Assembly: GCA_949987705.1 (NCBI GenBank) | Contig: OX465284.1 | Coordinates: forward strand, 107,057,163 to 107,121,162 | Length of the DNA stretch: 64,000 nucleotides | Direction: 5' to 3' | Origin: Thereva unica | Taxonomy: Eukaryota > Arthropoda > Insecta > Diptera > Therevidae | Shown here: positions 33,881 to 46,665 of the stretch, piece by piece | How positions within the stretch are numbered: the first letter of the stretch is position 1 | How the letters are laid out: each line of letters begins with the position of its first letter | Notes under the pieces: model-generated | Databases searched by the model: none | Seen by the model: only the letters and a program-made list of their open reading frames with translations | Told to the model about the DNA's origin: nothing | Translations under genes and position numbers: made by a program

Positions 33881-35279
33881 AAAAGTAAAGCATTAAATAA
33901 AAAAAGAAGATTTTATTTTTGTGTTTTATATTCGAGCGCGCGCGCAATTTGTACCTTTTTTTTTGTATTTTTAAATATAATATTAAATTTTCGTTTTATT
34001 TGATTTGATTTTAAAAATCTAATAAAAAATAATACCGCAAAGTGTCTAATTTTTTGGTAATGATAGAAGAAGTAATTCAAGTGTTTTTGTATAATATTAT
34101 TAATAATAATAAAAAACAAGTGAAAAATTCCCCGCCGATATTTGACCTTAAAAATCCAGTATAGCAGAAGCAGCCCGCTCACTTTACTTTTTGGAAGGGG
34201 ATTCACTGGTAGCAGCTTATACTTACCCCTGTTTTTATACCTCTCTCTCTCATTACCGCCTTGTATACTTAAATACGGATTAGCAGTGTTTTTCAGCTTT
34301 AATTTTTTATCCAGATTTAACTCATCCACATTCAATTAAAACAGCGCAGAAGTAAGTATTGCTAGTTGATTAACATAAAAAATTCATAAAAATCGCCGAC
34401 ATTTACCCTTCAACCTCCCTCCGTCATCGACAATTTATTGTTATTATCATTTTCTACAAAACTGCAATATGTCTACTTAAAGTGGAAAATTATAATTTAT
34501 GAATTAATTCTTTACATTTTCCAATGATTTAATTAATGGAAATTGCATTTGTTCAATTACAACAACAAAATTTTTACTGCATATTGACAATAGTGCCATC
34601 TGTGCAACAATAAAAGCAACTATAATTGAAATATAAAAAGTTGAAATATACGTTGTGCACGTTTTTATAGTATAAAATCGTTGTGTGTACGTACTAAACC
34701 GGAAGTAAATGTTTAAGGTTTAAGGAAGGCACTTTTTCTCAACGTATAGATTCATTCTTATGACAAATATGCCGGTCCCCCCGGTGTCACAGTCAGTGCT
34801 CCTCAATTCTGACCTTGTTATTAATGATGACTTTCTTGTGTTGATGTTTTTTTTTATTTTCTTTTTGATTCTGTTTTTTTTTTCTTTCTTATTTACACAC
34901 ATTTCTTTACGCGCGCACAAAAGAAAGAGAGAGAGAAACTTAATTCAATTTTGTCCGCGCGCGATTTTATTATTAATAGTTTTGATTTTGTCCACCAAAC
35001 AACAAAAGAAAATTTTGTACTTTCGTCATCGAGAATTTGATCAAAGTTGAGAGGTTGACATTCTTTTTTATGAGTTGTTGTGACGTTTTGCCCACTTTCG
35101 AAGTTGATTGGTATTATTTTAAAATTTATTTGAGAACAGTGTGTTTTTCGTGTGGTCAGAGACACGATGAGATGGTAGCAGGGTTATTGTTGGATAATTT
35201 ATCAGACTTTTATCGTAAATTTCGTGCGATTTTGAAATATACTTAAATACGTTTAGTGTAAAATTTGTGGTGAAATTGA
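33881..35279. other. AT-rich region with possible alternative leader exon
   Basis: A strong donor context GCAGAA|GTAAGTATT occurs at about 34345-34360 on the plus strand, perhaps ending a second noncoding leader exon. CTCTCTCT and GAGAGAGA tracts occur near 34240 and 34930. Open frames on both strands here (for example minus 33913-34335) have K/N/I-rich AT-driven composition and no domain. Confidence 0.3.
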
Positions 35280-36660
35280 CGATCTTCTCTCTTTCTTTCG
35301 GTGAGGTATTGGGTCCAAAAGTATCGCGCCACCTGCGCTTGAGTTATTGTACTATACCCCTTTACAACATACGTGCAGGCCAGACTGCTTGAATTGAATT
35401 AAATTCCGATTTGTCTGAAATAATAGAAAATATTCCACATATATTTTACGCAGACGATCTAAAAATATACAAGCGTCATAAAATCGCACCTAAACAGACG
35501 CATCCTTGTTTCAGTCGAAACTGAATGAATTGCAAAACTAGCGCTCTTTTTATCCAAGTTTTCCGATATCTAGAATCTAATAACTTCCTTTCTAAATTCC
35601 AATCTGGCTTCCGTAAATCCCATAGTTGCGAAACTGCTGTACTAAAAGTAACGACTGACCTGCGCGCTGCGACACTGCGATTTTAGTTCTTCTTGATTTC
35701 TCTAAAACTTTCGATTCTGTGGTTCACTCGCTTCTGCTATCCAAACTCTACCACTTTTCGTCTTCACAATAGTGTTGTGTCATCCTTCCTACCTGGGCCC
35801 TTGGGAGTGCCACAAGGTTCAATTCTTGGTCCTCTCCTGGTCGATCATCACTCCCAGATACCTTAAGGCGAGCTTTGAGTGAATGATTTGCTCCCATACC
35901 TTCATTCCTACGGATACTTATTTTCCCAGGTTGATGATCAGCGCAGTTATAGCTTTGTGTGCAGTAAACGGCAGACCAGCGCGTTAATATCTGAGATAGC
36001 TTCATTCGCGAATAAGTTGATTTCATCGAGGCATAGCCTCAACAGATCGTTATGATCCACCGGAGAGGTTCTAAGACACTACATGTTGTTCTGTACACCG
36101 TCAGCCTATCTTCCTATTCATAATGAAGTGACTTAACTTCTTTCCTTTCTTGAGGAAAAGTTGTTACCAAATAACAGTTTCGGAGAAGGGGTGTGTTTGT
36201 CTCACTACCCATCTGGGTCCAAGACGAACCGCCGGCACTGTAAAGAGAAGGACTAAAGAATTCGGCAACATATATGTATGTATGTTTTACAAAAAACTCT
36301 TTTATGTTTGGTAGTCCGCCCAATCCTAGAATACGCTTACCTTATCTGGGATCTTTCTTATTTCAAGTAATCGGATTAGTTCAAAAAACATTTCTTCTCT
36401 CAGCGTTAAGACATATCTATGACCCTTGCGATTTTCTAAGACTACTACCCTAAACAGACAGGCTCCAAGTTTTGGATCTCATCCCACTGTCATGTAGGAG
36501 AAAATCGCTTTTCTCATGCCTTATTCTTAAGGTCGAAAGCGGCAATCTCAAGTTACGTCAACGTCTTAGCTCAGGTGTAGGCAGGACCGTTCCTAAGTAT
36601 ATGGCCACCTATGCTCCAGGCTATATTGCCGCCTCCAAAATCACATTCTATAACGAAAAA
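35280..36660 (+). mobile_element. Decayed jockey/CR1-like LINE fragments
   Basis: The plus strand shows LESNNFLSKFQSGFRKSHSC and ETAVLKVTTDLRAA, then AILVLLDFSKTFDSVVHSLL, RT motifs of jockey/CR1-type elements. A PQGS-ILGPLL-like piece follows near 35815-35840. The first 110 bp (35290-35395) are nearly the same as 55735-55850, a shared LINE segment. Stops and breaks are numerous. Confidence 0.6.
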
Positions 36661-36697
36661 GGAAATGTTAAGAATTGAGGTTCCAGGCTAAAATCAA

Positions 36698-36915
36698 AAA
36701 ATTTCAGATTTTCAGAGTGATTTTTGAGTGCCGGCAAATTGAATGATATCAATTTAGCCCAGGTCAGGCGGAGCGGCTGGCGAAGGAGGATAACTCACTC
36801 ACAATACCTAAAAAAATTTGTCAAGGGATTTTGGCCTGGAGTACCAGTTTGCAACCCGTAAGTTACTATCGGAGCACTCAAAAATCACTTTGAAAACCTG
36901 AAATTTTTTTTTGGA
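36698..36915. repeat. Foldback element, about 218 bp
   Basis: The left arm AAATTTCAGATTTTCAGAGTGA followed by TTTTTGAGTGC is complementary to the right arm GCACTCAAAAATCACTTTGA followed by AAACCTGAAATTT. The interior is GC-richer and noncoding. Confidence 0.6.
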
Positions 36916-37167
36916 ACGATTTTGGTTGGGTGTTCCAATTCTAATCATTTGTCATACATACGTATATCGCAATGTGGAAGATGATTAAACGCATAAAAAT
37001 TGCAAAATATAGCAGACTTAAAGCTTGGTTTTGCAGACAAATATGTTTTCTTGATATTGCGCAGCTTGAATGTTGTGCATTTATTCCTATTCGATTTAGC
37101 CGCCTTTTATTTTGGTCACGTACATGTTGCGCATGCAATGAACTCTGGCCAGGCACGGCCCTGGGTG

Positions 37168-37240
37168 GGGACCTTTATACCACCAGTCCCTCATGGTGTA
37201 ATGTCTAGTAGTAAGCTTAGCTTGAAGGATAGAAAAAGAA
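37168..37240 (+). repeat. Dispersed repeat C, copy 1
   Basis: ACCTTTATACCACCAGTCCC, then TCATGGTGTAATGTCTAGTAG, then TAAGCTTAGCTTGAAGGATAG recur at 46590-46665 with small changes and one 17-bp insertion. Neither copy has a usable frame. Confidence 0.55.
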
Positions 37241-38814
37241 ACAAAGCAAAAATATTAATAGTTGAAGTTCCTTCTATCAAACGACAGTCAAAACGGAACG
37301 AATTTTTACATCAACCAAACTCTGTACCAAATTTAAAACTATCAGCTACAAAAATAAATATTTCAAATAACTTTCACACGTTTCAATCCATATATACATA
37401 GTAACAATTCAATAACCCAATGACATCATCACCGACAACTACGTAATCACTTCTCTTCTACTTGGTCGAAGTTTGTCACCAACAATTTGTAATCCCGGTT
37501 AGTAAATCAGCAATGGCTTGAAGACGAAAACTTTCACATGCAGCACGTAAAAATGAAGCTCTTCCATTGCGTGGCTATTCATATTTCTTTTTTGGTAGAC
37601 ATTTGCCAATCAGGAGTCATGTATTAAGTGTTATATATAAGATCAATTTGAAGCTGCAGGAACATCTCGAAACAACGCCGCTCAGGAACAATTAATTGAA
37701 ATTATGAACACTACAAATAATTACTTGATTATGCGACGGTTGGACAAAAGGTCAATTTAATATGTCTGTCGTCATTCAAATTAAACGAGGTGTTGATCAT
37801 TTCTATTTAACAAGACAGCAGGTGGATTTAAAATTAATTGTAGTTTAATATTTCCTGTATGAAGAGTCTAGAATGTGATTAGTAATGAGTACGTGAATAT
37901 ATTATGTAAGACTTTTGAATATAACGAAACAAATTAGAGGAAGTTAGTTTACTGGTTGCGGTTTCTCAATATCTCGGTTGAAATGTAATATTTTTCCTTG
38001 AGACATTGCCATAAATCTAGTGTATGTACTTTCAATTTCAATAACATTCAACGACTTACAATAAATTAACATCAATTTTTTTATTGTGGGAATTTTTAAA
38101 TTTTAATTCAATTCCCACGCGATTATGATGTTTGCTTTATGTATAAAGAGTTTTCTCGCGCATGAGGTAGGTAGATACAAGAGGCAGCTTCGTTTAAAGA
38201 CCGTGGATGATGGAGACACAATTGGTGCTCAAAGGTCGCAGTTATATAACAGCCTAAAAACCTAACCTAAAAACGTAATGGCAGTGTACTTGGAGAGACT
38301 TTAGAACTAACCTGTTGTATTCAGATACCAGATCTAGATCATGTCACCGATTTTAAACTCCGAAACCTCTCCCCCTGTAAGAAAAAGATTCCAAATGCAC
38401 GGTGCCTGATGCTAGCCAGAGCCAAACAACTGCAAAGTATATGTTCCGTTGTCCTTCTAGCCTTTTGCTAACCTAATGCATGAAATACGCAGTTTGGCCG
38501 CATGTTTGCCAATTTAACAGTGTCGTATAAAGATTCCAAGGCAGTATCTGGAGTTTTGCATAATCTTTGCTGTCCTAAGTCAGGCCAAGATTTTCTAGTC
38601 TTTAACATCTTCACCTGGAGCTTACAGTTGAAAATAAGTTTACGATGATCTCTGAGAAATCCTGGTCATAGCTGAGAGCTGTCGCGCAAAACAGAGTCCG
38701 CTGGAGGGCAACTGTTTCCGCCCTATGTCCCACGAGGTATTAAAGGAGTTTAAAGAAGAGAGAAGAAGATCTCTTCTCGCCACACACAACATGTTTTAAA
38801 CATCCTCATCCGGT
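37241..38814. other. Intergenic, no gene recognised
   Basis: Mixed-composition sequence with short frames only (for example 37000-37401, which overlaps the repeat). Portions near 38400-38800 look like further LINE debris but no motif is clear enough to name. Confidence 0.3.
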
Positions 38815-39770
38815 ATGTCGTCAAGATTTGTTTCTCCATCCATCCATCCAATGGCGCTACAGCCCAAATCGAGCCTTGGCCTCCTCTAGGAAATTTTGTT
38901 TTGGGATACGATTGCCCTCCATCCTGATTATGTGGCCGGCTAGTCTCAGTCTGTTAATTTTTGTTAAAGTTATGGGTCGTCAAAAATTTGTTGTATCTTA
39001 TTCGCCATATTCCATCCACTCTGATTGGGCCTATTATGCATCTGAGAATTTTTCTCTCAAACCTGTTGACTCGTTCCTCTATGTCCTGGTACCTGATCCA
39101 AGGTACACTGTTTTATCGACTACTTCTAGGTTATGTTCGTCGATGGTTATATTTCTTCCCATTCTAAATCTTCCTGCCCTGGATTGTTGCATAACCTTCG
39201 TTTCTTCTTCGTTTATCTTCAGGCCTATGTCCTTTGCCGCCTCTTTTAATTCGACATAAGCTTCTTTTGCTGACAAAAAGGACCTTCCCACAATTTTCAC
39301 GTTATCCGCTGATGCCCTTCTTTGGACTGACGTTTTCCGTGTCACCCATTCTAGGGCCAAGTTGAAAAGCATGGGGGCCACTCCATCTCCTTGTCTAAGT
39401 CCTTGTCGTACTTCGAACTCCTCTGTTATGACATTTTTTATCCTTACTTTCGCCAGTGAGCTATTTGTTGCGCATTTGATCAGCTGTATCAGCTTTGAGA
39501 GGACTCCTAATTCCGATAAGATCTTGTATAACCTTTCTCTGCTTATTGAGTCATATGCCTGTTGAAAGTCGCCAAATATCTGTTATACATCTACATTCCT
39601 TTCCCAGGTTTTTTTCCAGAATTTTTCTTAAGGTCAGCAGTTGGTCCGATGTTGATCTATTTGTCCTAAAACCAGCTTGATATTCTCTTAACAGGCCTTC
39701 CGCTATAGGTTCAAGTTTTTGTTTCAATTGAAATTGTATTGCTTCTAGTTTGGCCAATTCAACCAGTTTC
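38815..39770 (-). mobile_element. RTE-like LINE, 5'-truncated, with tandem-repeat tail
   Basis: Minus-strand order: GLLREYQAGFRTNRSTSDQL, then a frameshifted FGDFQQAYDS and LRQGDGVAPMLFNLALEWV (RT motifs). Next come KEAAKDIGLKINEEETKVM and YLGSGTR, then LRLAGHIIRMEGNRIPK, then a 3' tail of TGGATGGATGGATGG. The YADD-type box is changed (ASADNVKIV). The short tandem repeat at the 3' end is the hallmark of RTE-type elements. Inactive through stops and shifts. Confidence 0.75.
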
Positions 39771-41404
39771 TGCTACCCGGTACAGAAGAGGGCTCTCCGT
39801 AGACAGGTTTCGGCCATTTGTGGTGTTATGCCTACAATTTTTCCGAATAGAATTTGTTGCTTGACATGTGTGCATTTGGGAGAGATGTTGAGATATATTT
39901 AGTGATATTACACGAGGATTTCTAGAAGAATTTGAAAAATTAATGTTATCAAAACACCTGCTCTAGGCACTATTGCTTGTACTACCTTACGCCCAAACAT
40001 ACTTGATTATAAATTGAACATCATTATCCGGACATAACTGTAGGTTTAGTTCTTTAAAATTTATTTGATTTAAAAACCAAGTTCAGTTTTACTCTCGCAC
40101 ATATCTGAAAAGTTTTACGACAAAAAATATAATTATTCAACAAAATTATAAATAATTTTAAATATGGTATAATTCCAGAGAAAATAAACCTTTTCTTTCT
40201 AAATAAATTTTCTCTAAATATTCAAAATTTCTTTCACGTGGTTGCGAAATTCTTATTTTAATTATTTTAATACCACAGGAGAATATTCACCCAAAATTTT
40301 AATGCGTCTCATGATCCACTTCCTTTATTATAACCCAAGTGCGGATTCAAAATAGAAAATAAATTTCTTTGTGATATTCTCTTATAAATATATTTTCGTA
40401 TAGTAAATAGTTTTTTTTTTTGTTTATAAAAAATTTATATATCCTCTTACAAAACAAAATAAATAAGTTTAGAATTGTTTATGAAATTAGCGTAATACGG
40501 TTACACGATTATTTTTTTCGACATGTCCACGTTTTGGAAATTTATTACGAGAAAATAGCTAAAATTATATTTTTGAAAACTATTCAAGTCATAATAAAAT
40601 TTTGTATTTTATTATTGTATAATATTAATAAAAATTGTTTATATCTCATTCTTAGAAGTAATAGTATTTATTATATGAATAAACGTAATGGCCGTAGTGT
40701 AGTTTGTTAAATTCGCAGGACTTTGGAAATGAAGTTAGCGTTAAGTAAAACAATTGCTTTTACAAGTCGATATAAAAGTTTTAACTTGAAAGGAACTCTA
40801 TTTGAATGATATCAGTTAGAAAACAATTATTTCTTGCATCAAAACAAATGTTAAAGAAATTCATATTTCTTGTAAAAATCAGAACCGGTAACTGTCACTT
40901 CATTCAAAGCAAAATGAACATACATATATTGTTAGCATTAGCAGCGCCACTAAAAAACTACTCTAGAAAAACATACTAAATTTGAACTATTGTAAATGAA
41001 ATTGCCGATCTTAACGAAAAGTTCAAAATGATTTTACAATTGGGACGTGATTTATAATTAATTATGTGGATTTATTAAATATTCTTTGAATGTTTAATAA
41101 AAAGTTGAAAAAGAAGACAAAAAAGCAAAAATTTTGTTTCAAGATTAGAAGTTAAACGTTACTTTTGGCATATATGTACGTGAATCGTTTCGTTTCCGGG
41201 CTCCAATAACAACAAATTCCAATTATGTCAGATAAGAATTAGAGAATAATTCAGAAGCAAAGTTTGTTATTAGAATTTGGCTAGACCAACTATTCTATTT
41301 CAATAGAGAAGTCATTGCTAATCTTACTAAAGCTAAAACAAGGTTTTCCATTTAATGAAATGCCTTATTTTTAACCTATAGCTGTGGTTAGGATTAATGC
41401 TACT
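39771..41404. other. AT-rich intergenic sequence
   Basis: Very A/T-rich, with K/N/I/Y-coding chance frames such as 40420-40710. No gene or RNA gene supported. Confidence 0.35.
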
Positions 41405-41590
41405 TAGGGCCGGTTTCATCGCTTGCTGATAAAGCTTCAGATAGTTTTTCTGCCATATAACAGTATCTAAAAGATAAAGGGTACTGATACGTTTTTCGGT
41501 TTCACCATCAAGCTCCCTGAAAAACTAACTGGCAGATAAATGTATCTGCCACTTATTATTTGACAGTGTCAGTTAATCTTTGCTATTGAT
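41405..41590. repeat. Insect-type foldback with GGTTTCA ends
   Basis: CCGGTTTCATCGCTTGCTGA and ATAGTTTTTCTGCC recur as an imperfect complement in CGGTTTCACCATCAAGCTCC followed by AAAAACTAACTGGCAG. This suggests a decayed foldback element. Confidence 0.4.
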
Positions 41591-42027
41591 AGGGAAGTTA
41601 TTAAAAATAGTTTGATTATGACATAATACTTTCCATGATACTTAATTCGGGTCAACTTTTTTGTAATTTTGGGCCAACGCACGGGGTTTTAGGACCTATA
41701 CTAGATACATAGAAAACTCGAGAAAAACGCGATATCTCCGGCGGCCATGTTTTATTTTTTTTTTGGATTACGAAATCGTTTTTTTAAAATGTCACAAGGA
41801 AGCTGTGAACCAATTTTCAGCCATTTTGCAGTTTTGTCTCCTTTCGTGCGTTTTTTTTTTGCTAATTTTCCCGGACTATGAAGTAGGAAGTTGCATTACT
41901 TAAGAAACCCTAATACCTAAAATCTTAAGGCGACTGAACGTATGTTATTAATAACGGACAACAGAGTTGACTCATGGGGAACGGCATCCAATACAACCTT
42001 GATTGAATAGCCAGAAAGGAAACTCTT

Positions 42028-42248
42028 GCCATTGTGCTGAAAGTCGAGTCTTCACGATACGACAAGTCGTTTGAGTTGAAGAAAGTGACTTTCCAGTGGA
42101 ATCACGACTTTAGCACAGGAGCCTAGAGTAGAAGTACTAAGTTGAGTTTAGGGCTTTGTACTGAAAGTCGTGGTTCGATTGAAAAATCACTTTCTTCAGC
42201 TCAAACGACTTATCGTGTCGTGGCAACTCGACTTTCGGCACGGGGGCC
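42028..42248. repeat. Foldback MITE, family A, copy 2
   Basis: Shares AAAGTCGAGTC, GACAAGTCGTTTGAGTTG, AAGAAAGTGACTT and the GGGGCCT end with the copy at 6877-7098. Both copies are about 221 bp and have paired arms. The centre differs and itself contains CTGAAAGTCGTGGTTCGA. Confidence 0.7.
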
Positions 42249-45200
42249 TCTCACTACAGTTCTGTTGAACACTAATTGCTTGGATTTTAGCAACAGAGCT
42301 GAGGGTCATATTCCTATCAAAAGTTTTGGAGATATCTAGGGTAACCAGACTAGACTCACCAATTCGATGCAAGCTTTTTCAAGTTCAGGTGTTCTGTAAG
42401 GCACACTATAAAGATCGGCAGCGCATCTTTTTTGCCGTACTGTTTGTCATTTAGTATAAGGTTGGTTTCTAGAAACCCAATAAGGTTTGTATTTAATATA
42501 CGAGTAGTAACCATGGTTTTGGAGAGAATAGAAGTAATTGCTAATGATTTGTAGTTGAAATAGTTGTGGAAGTCTAAAAGCTGAACCTGCACAAGCTTCC
42601 AAGAGTTTGCGCAGAGTTTTAGTTAAATATGCTGTCAATGTTTTTAGAACGATGGTGCGAATATTAACAGGTTCAGTGAATTTGTTGGCATCGAGCTCGA
42701 CCTATAAACCATGCGAGTCCTGAAGAATATCCTGTTCATTGAGCATGAGTGTGTAATACTAGATAAAAAAGAATACCAAGATGTCATAAATTAACCTTAG
42801 ATTTTCTGTCTGATTCCATTATGTGGAATGAACAATCACCTTCATTCTTTTAGAATCCCAGTGACACGAATAGCGGTAGATTTGACGTTTTTGTTTCGGA
42901 AACACAATTCTTAATCAAATGATTGAAGAAATTGGACTAATTGGTCCTCTTATAATGAAAGATAGTTCTCTTAGTTGGCTTAGTTGTGCTGGGATATTGA
43001 TATGGGAAGTTAACACTGACTAAGCAACGGTCCATCTTACCGAAAAGCGAATTAAATTAGACGGAGTACTGAAGTAAGAGAGATTGGCTACTTGGCCTGT
43101 AACATTAGGGACTCTAATTGGGGTTGAAATACCAGTTGCCATTTGAGTAATTCAGCCAATTTACATTAAGAACATTGACATCTAACGTATCAATTATCTC
43201 ACACCAAAGAATATGAATACGTCATCTTCCTGGTTTCAGATGGATAAGATTTTAATAAAGCGATAATGCTGTAATTAATTCTCCTACACGGACAAAAACA
43301 CATAACATTAATAAAATTACATATGAATATTCTCAATTCAATTTAATATAATAAAAATTGCATAGATAAAATGCAATTAATTATAAATTCCATTGACGCA
43401 TTGTATATATGGCTTTCGTGACAACATCAAACGTGTTCTTTTTGTCCACAAGGTTTCTCTAGTGACTATACCTAGACTCTAGCGCGATACTTGAACAAAT
43501 AATAATAAAAAAACAAACAATATTACTTCTCTTCCATTCGTTAAGACTAAGATAAATTTTCATTCAGAAAATCTATGTCAGATATAATTCTTTTCACATT
43601 ACACTAGACTTAAGCTTAAAACAAACGAAACTCATTGCTTTATGTTAAGTTGGTTGTATGTGGGGATAATGGCTTCATGGTTTAGTGTTTAAAACTGATT
43701 ATTTAAAATATTCGCGCTTTATCAGTGCTGCAAGAGGGATACGAAGTTTGATAAGAGGTGACGAGTGTCTTAAATGCTAGAGTTTGCAATATCGAAAAGT
43801 GGATAATCAATTTAACTTGATTAGTTTAAGTCTGTCCAACATAGTACAACATAGTTGATATTGCTTTTATGGCATGCACCTTTTTTGTCTGCTGCAAAGC
43901 ATGTGCGTGCCACCTGTTTTGGCCCAATATGACTTGTGATGCATCTGAACAGCATTGAAATTCCCAATTGAACCAAATTTCTTGGAACATCTAGTAGATT
44001 TGTATGGACAAAGGTATGCATGCCATATGCGTAAGAGTGCAGCCTACAACAATAAACAATATTGTTCAAAATCTGAATAGTAAAATGCAGCATTGAAGAT
44101 CCCCAATTGAAAATCGTCTGCTCGAACTTGAGTGTATATTCAAAAATTGGGCGCGCACCTAAAGGAATCTCTTGGCTGCATTCTTCTCGATGCAATTTAG
44201 CATAAAATCCAACATACCAAACGGATTATGCTCAACGGAGCTCTGGTGTGCCGAGACGTTATCCGTCTGTTCTCATAGGTTCGTTCGGTTCGGGCATTGG
44301 TTGTATGTCGAGAGTGGAAAATTACCAAAGATTTGGTTGTGACTCAAAATAGACGACAGAGAAACGCCGTACCGCCGCAATTCTGTGCTGCATTGACCTG
44401 GTGTGTGGCGATGGTGTAGATCGCAAAGGCAAGTCAACATTTTCAATTTTCATTTCTTTTATGTTTTTTTTCTATTTTTTTTCTTTTGCTTCGAGAATGA
44501 ATGTTAGAATGCAAATCGAACGGAAGAAGAACGACATTAGAGTAGAAATAAGTCAGATATTTTTTTATACCTATCCATCATTAAACGGCGACACCTACTT
44601 TAAGATCTAATTGAGGTTAAGATCTACGAGACGGCATACACAATTTGTCTAGTCTAGCCACTTCAAAATACTAAATGAATTACAGAAACGAAATAAAAAA
44701 AATCACACAAAATAATCTGTCTGTTCGTTGTTGCAATAAAAACACAAAAAAAACACGATGTTTAGCACTCAGAGGCATGTGAATAAACGGATAAATTTGA
44801 GATTCTTATAATATCAAAATATTTTGTTCAGATAACATGTGAACGAGAGAAGTTTAATAATAACAAAAATGTTTTTTTTTATTCTTATATAAAACGACAA
44901 TATCAACCTTGTCATGATTTGAGCGCGGAAGCGGGAATTGTGTAGTTTATAACAATCGCGTGAAATTTTTGAATTTTTTTTTTATATTGTTTTTTTGGAA
45001 TGAAGAAAATAAAATAAAAAATGTTTTTTGAAATGAATTAAATTTATGTTGAAGCTAATGCTGAGAATGAATTTTATATGATGAAAATAACAAAATTTAT
45101 TTAGCAGGATTAAAGATCGTGTTTTTTATAAAATATGAGAAAAATAGGGGTATTGTTTGTTAATGCGATTCCACAATTTAGATACAAGGACTTGTTTAAT

Positions 45201-45420
45201 TATTTGATAAAATGTTTGTGCAATTCTTTCTGTTGGGGGGCTTAAATCTGTAGTACTCCATTAAGACAATGGAAATCCATAGTTACACACTTTTTTATAA
45301 CCTTGAACCAAAAAGCTATCATACCTAAAGATAGCATTAAACAAACAAGTTGCGCAGTTGGCCTTTCTCAATATCGACAGAACGTTTGACAATAACCAAC
45401 TAGAATAGAACGGGAGCCAC
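42249..45420. other. Intergenic, no gene recognised
   Basis: A 124-codon minus-strand frame (43821-44195) and a short plus frame (44401-44610) are present but have no domain-like character. The G/C-richer patch 44220-44410 could be a 5' UTR or promoter, yet no initiator-class motif is convincing. Confidence 0.3.
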
Positions 45421-45533
45421 AGCCCGTTCAAAAACTCGGCGTAGTTAACTGAAACATAACCACGAGCATAACTTTCTAACGTTCAAAAATGGCCGTGGTT
45501 AACCAATGTGTAGTTAAACTTTAACCCGCTCAG
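45421..45533. repeat. GTTCAAAAA-ended foldback, family B, copy 3
   Basis: Begins CCCGTTCAAAAACTCGGC, includes ACATAACCACGAGCATAAC, AACGTTCAAAAATGGCCG and TGGTTAACCAATGTG, and ends AACCCGCTC. Motif set shared with 31732-31835 and 32505-32613. Confidence 0.45.
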
Positions 45534-45764
45534 GAGCATCATTAGTAGTTATGGTTAAGAAGAAGAAGAATGGGAGAAATTCTTTGACAGTTGTTTTAAT
45601 GTTCAACAAAAGAACCTTAGGTAAACAAACCAAATTGGGTTTGATGAGATCATCTTCTATTAATAGAAGAAAGGTTATGTTTCTACCCGTGTGTGTGCTA
45701 TAGCGGGGCCCCAGTCATCGCAGAGCTTCGAAATTGCATGAAGGTGTGTAGTAGTCTCCCATGA

Positions 45765-45975
45765 TGCACCTCGAAACCCGATTGAAAATGGCCACCGAAA
45801 TATAACCGAAATTCAAAATGGCCACCCAAGCATGAAATTACCAATTGTGTTCCGATTCCAATGAAAATCGGTATCTGGGGGTTTTTAAGGTAACAAAGAA
45901 CGAATTTGTGATCAGAACTTATAAATTTAAAATTCCAGACGAATAGGGTGGGCGAATTTTGCCAAATAAGTGCCA
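45765..45975. repeat. Dispersed AAAATGGCCACC-type repeat
   Basis: AAAATGGCCACCGAAATATA and TTCAAAATGGCCACCCAAGC occur as a pair, followed by AAAATCGGTATCTGGGGGTT and TTTTAAGGTAACAAAGAACG. This composite resembles a repeat seen in many insect genomes. The antisense open frame (45698-46006) is a by-product. Confidence 0.35.
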
Positions 45976-46589
45976 TTTCCCCGCCAGCTGTATGTAGGTT
46001 GTTCAAGAGTTGCGAAATCTAAAAATCCTCATATAAACCATAGTGTATCCTGGTCAATTTCCCTATTGTCGTGAAGTTTGCCACATTCTAAAATGTTAGA
46101 TATTTCTTAAATTGCCTCTAACCAGTGTACAAACAGTAATAACGGTAGAAAGAGGTTTTCAAATTTGTATGAAGAAAGTTATACCGGTCAGAAGCCTGCA
46201 AGGATGATCTTCGAAGCGTCTTAACAGACAAAAGTTCCACGACATATGGAACCTCACTTGAAGCAGTTATTATGCGATTTTTAGACCAGTTTCAATCGAA
46301 AATATTTCGGATATCATAAAACCTTTGCTTCGTTTTTAGGTTTTAATGCAAATAGGAATTCATAAATATTGATATTTCCAAATAGTACTTCTATCACTAT
46401 CAAGTCCCTCAGTAAGCTCGCACTATACTTGGTACATCTGTCATTGGGCTGACTTTTCTCAAAGCGTGCTATATATCCGACAGACCTTCCGCTATATCTA
46501 TGGCATATTGCTAGCTGTTGGGCAAAAAAGTTTTACTTCTAAAGTGTGGTCACTCATATTTTTTATGTGACAGTCTGAGCTTAGGTGTC

Positions 46590-46665
46590 AACCTTTATAC
46601 TACCAGTCCTTCATGCCGTCAGATCATGGTGCATTGTCCAGTAGTAAGCTTAACTCGAAAATAGA
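46590..46665 (+). repeat. Dispersed repeat C, copy 2
   Basis: AACCTTTATACTACCAGTCC, then TCATGGTGCATTGTCCAGTAG, then TAAGCTTAACTCGAAAATAG match the copy at 37168-37240. Confidence 0.55.

Noticed and set aside
33913..34335. 140-codon minus-strand open frame
   Set aside because: Lys/Asn/Ile-rich composition driven by A/T content, no domain; overlaps a plus-strand donor-like site.
40420..40710. 96-codon plus-strand open frame
   Set aside because: AT-driven residues only; no start context or conserved look.
43821..44195. 124-codon minus-strand open frame
   Set aside because: No recognisable domain, no splice context, and two internal near-repeats (CAGCATTGAA...CCCCAATTGAA) suggest repeat DNA.
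45698..46006. 102-codon minus-strand open frame
   Set aside because: It is the antisense of a dispersed AAAATGGCCACC-type repeat.
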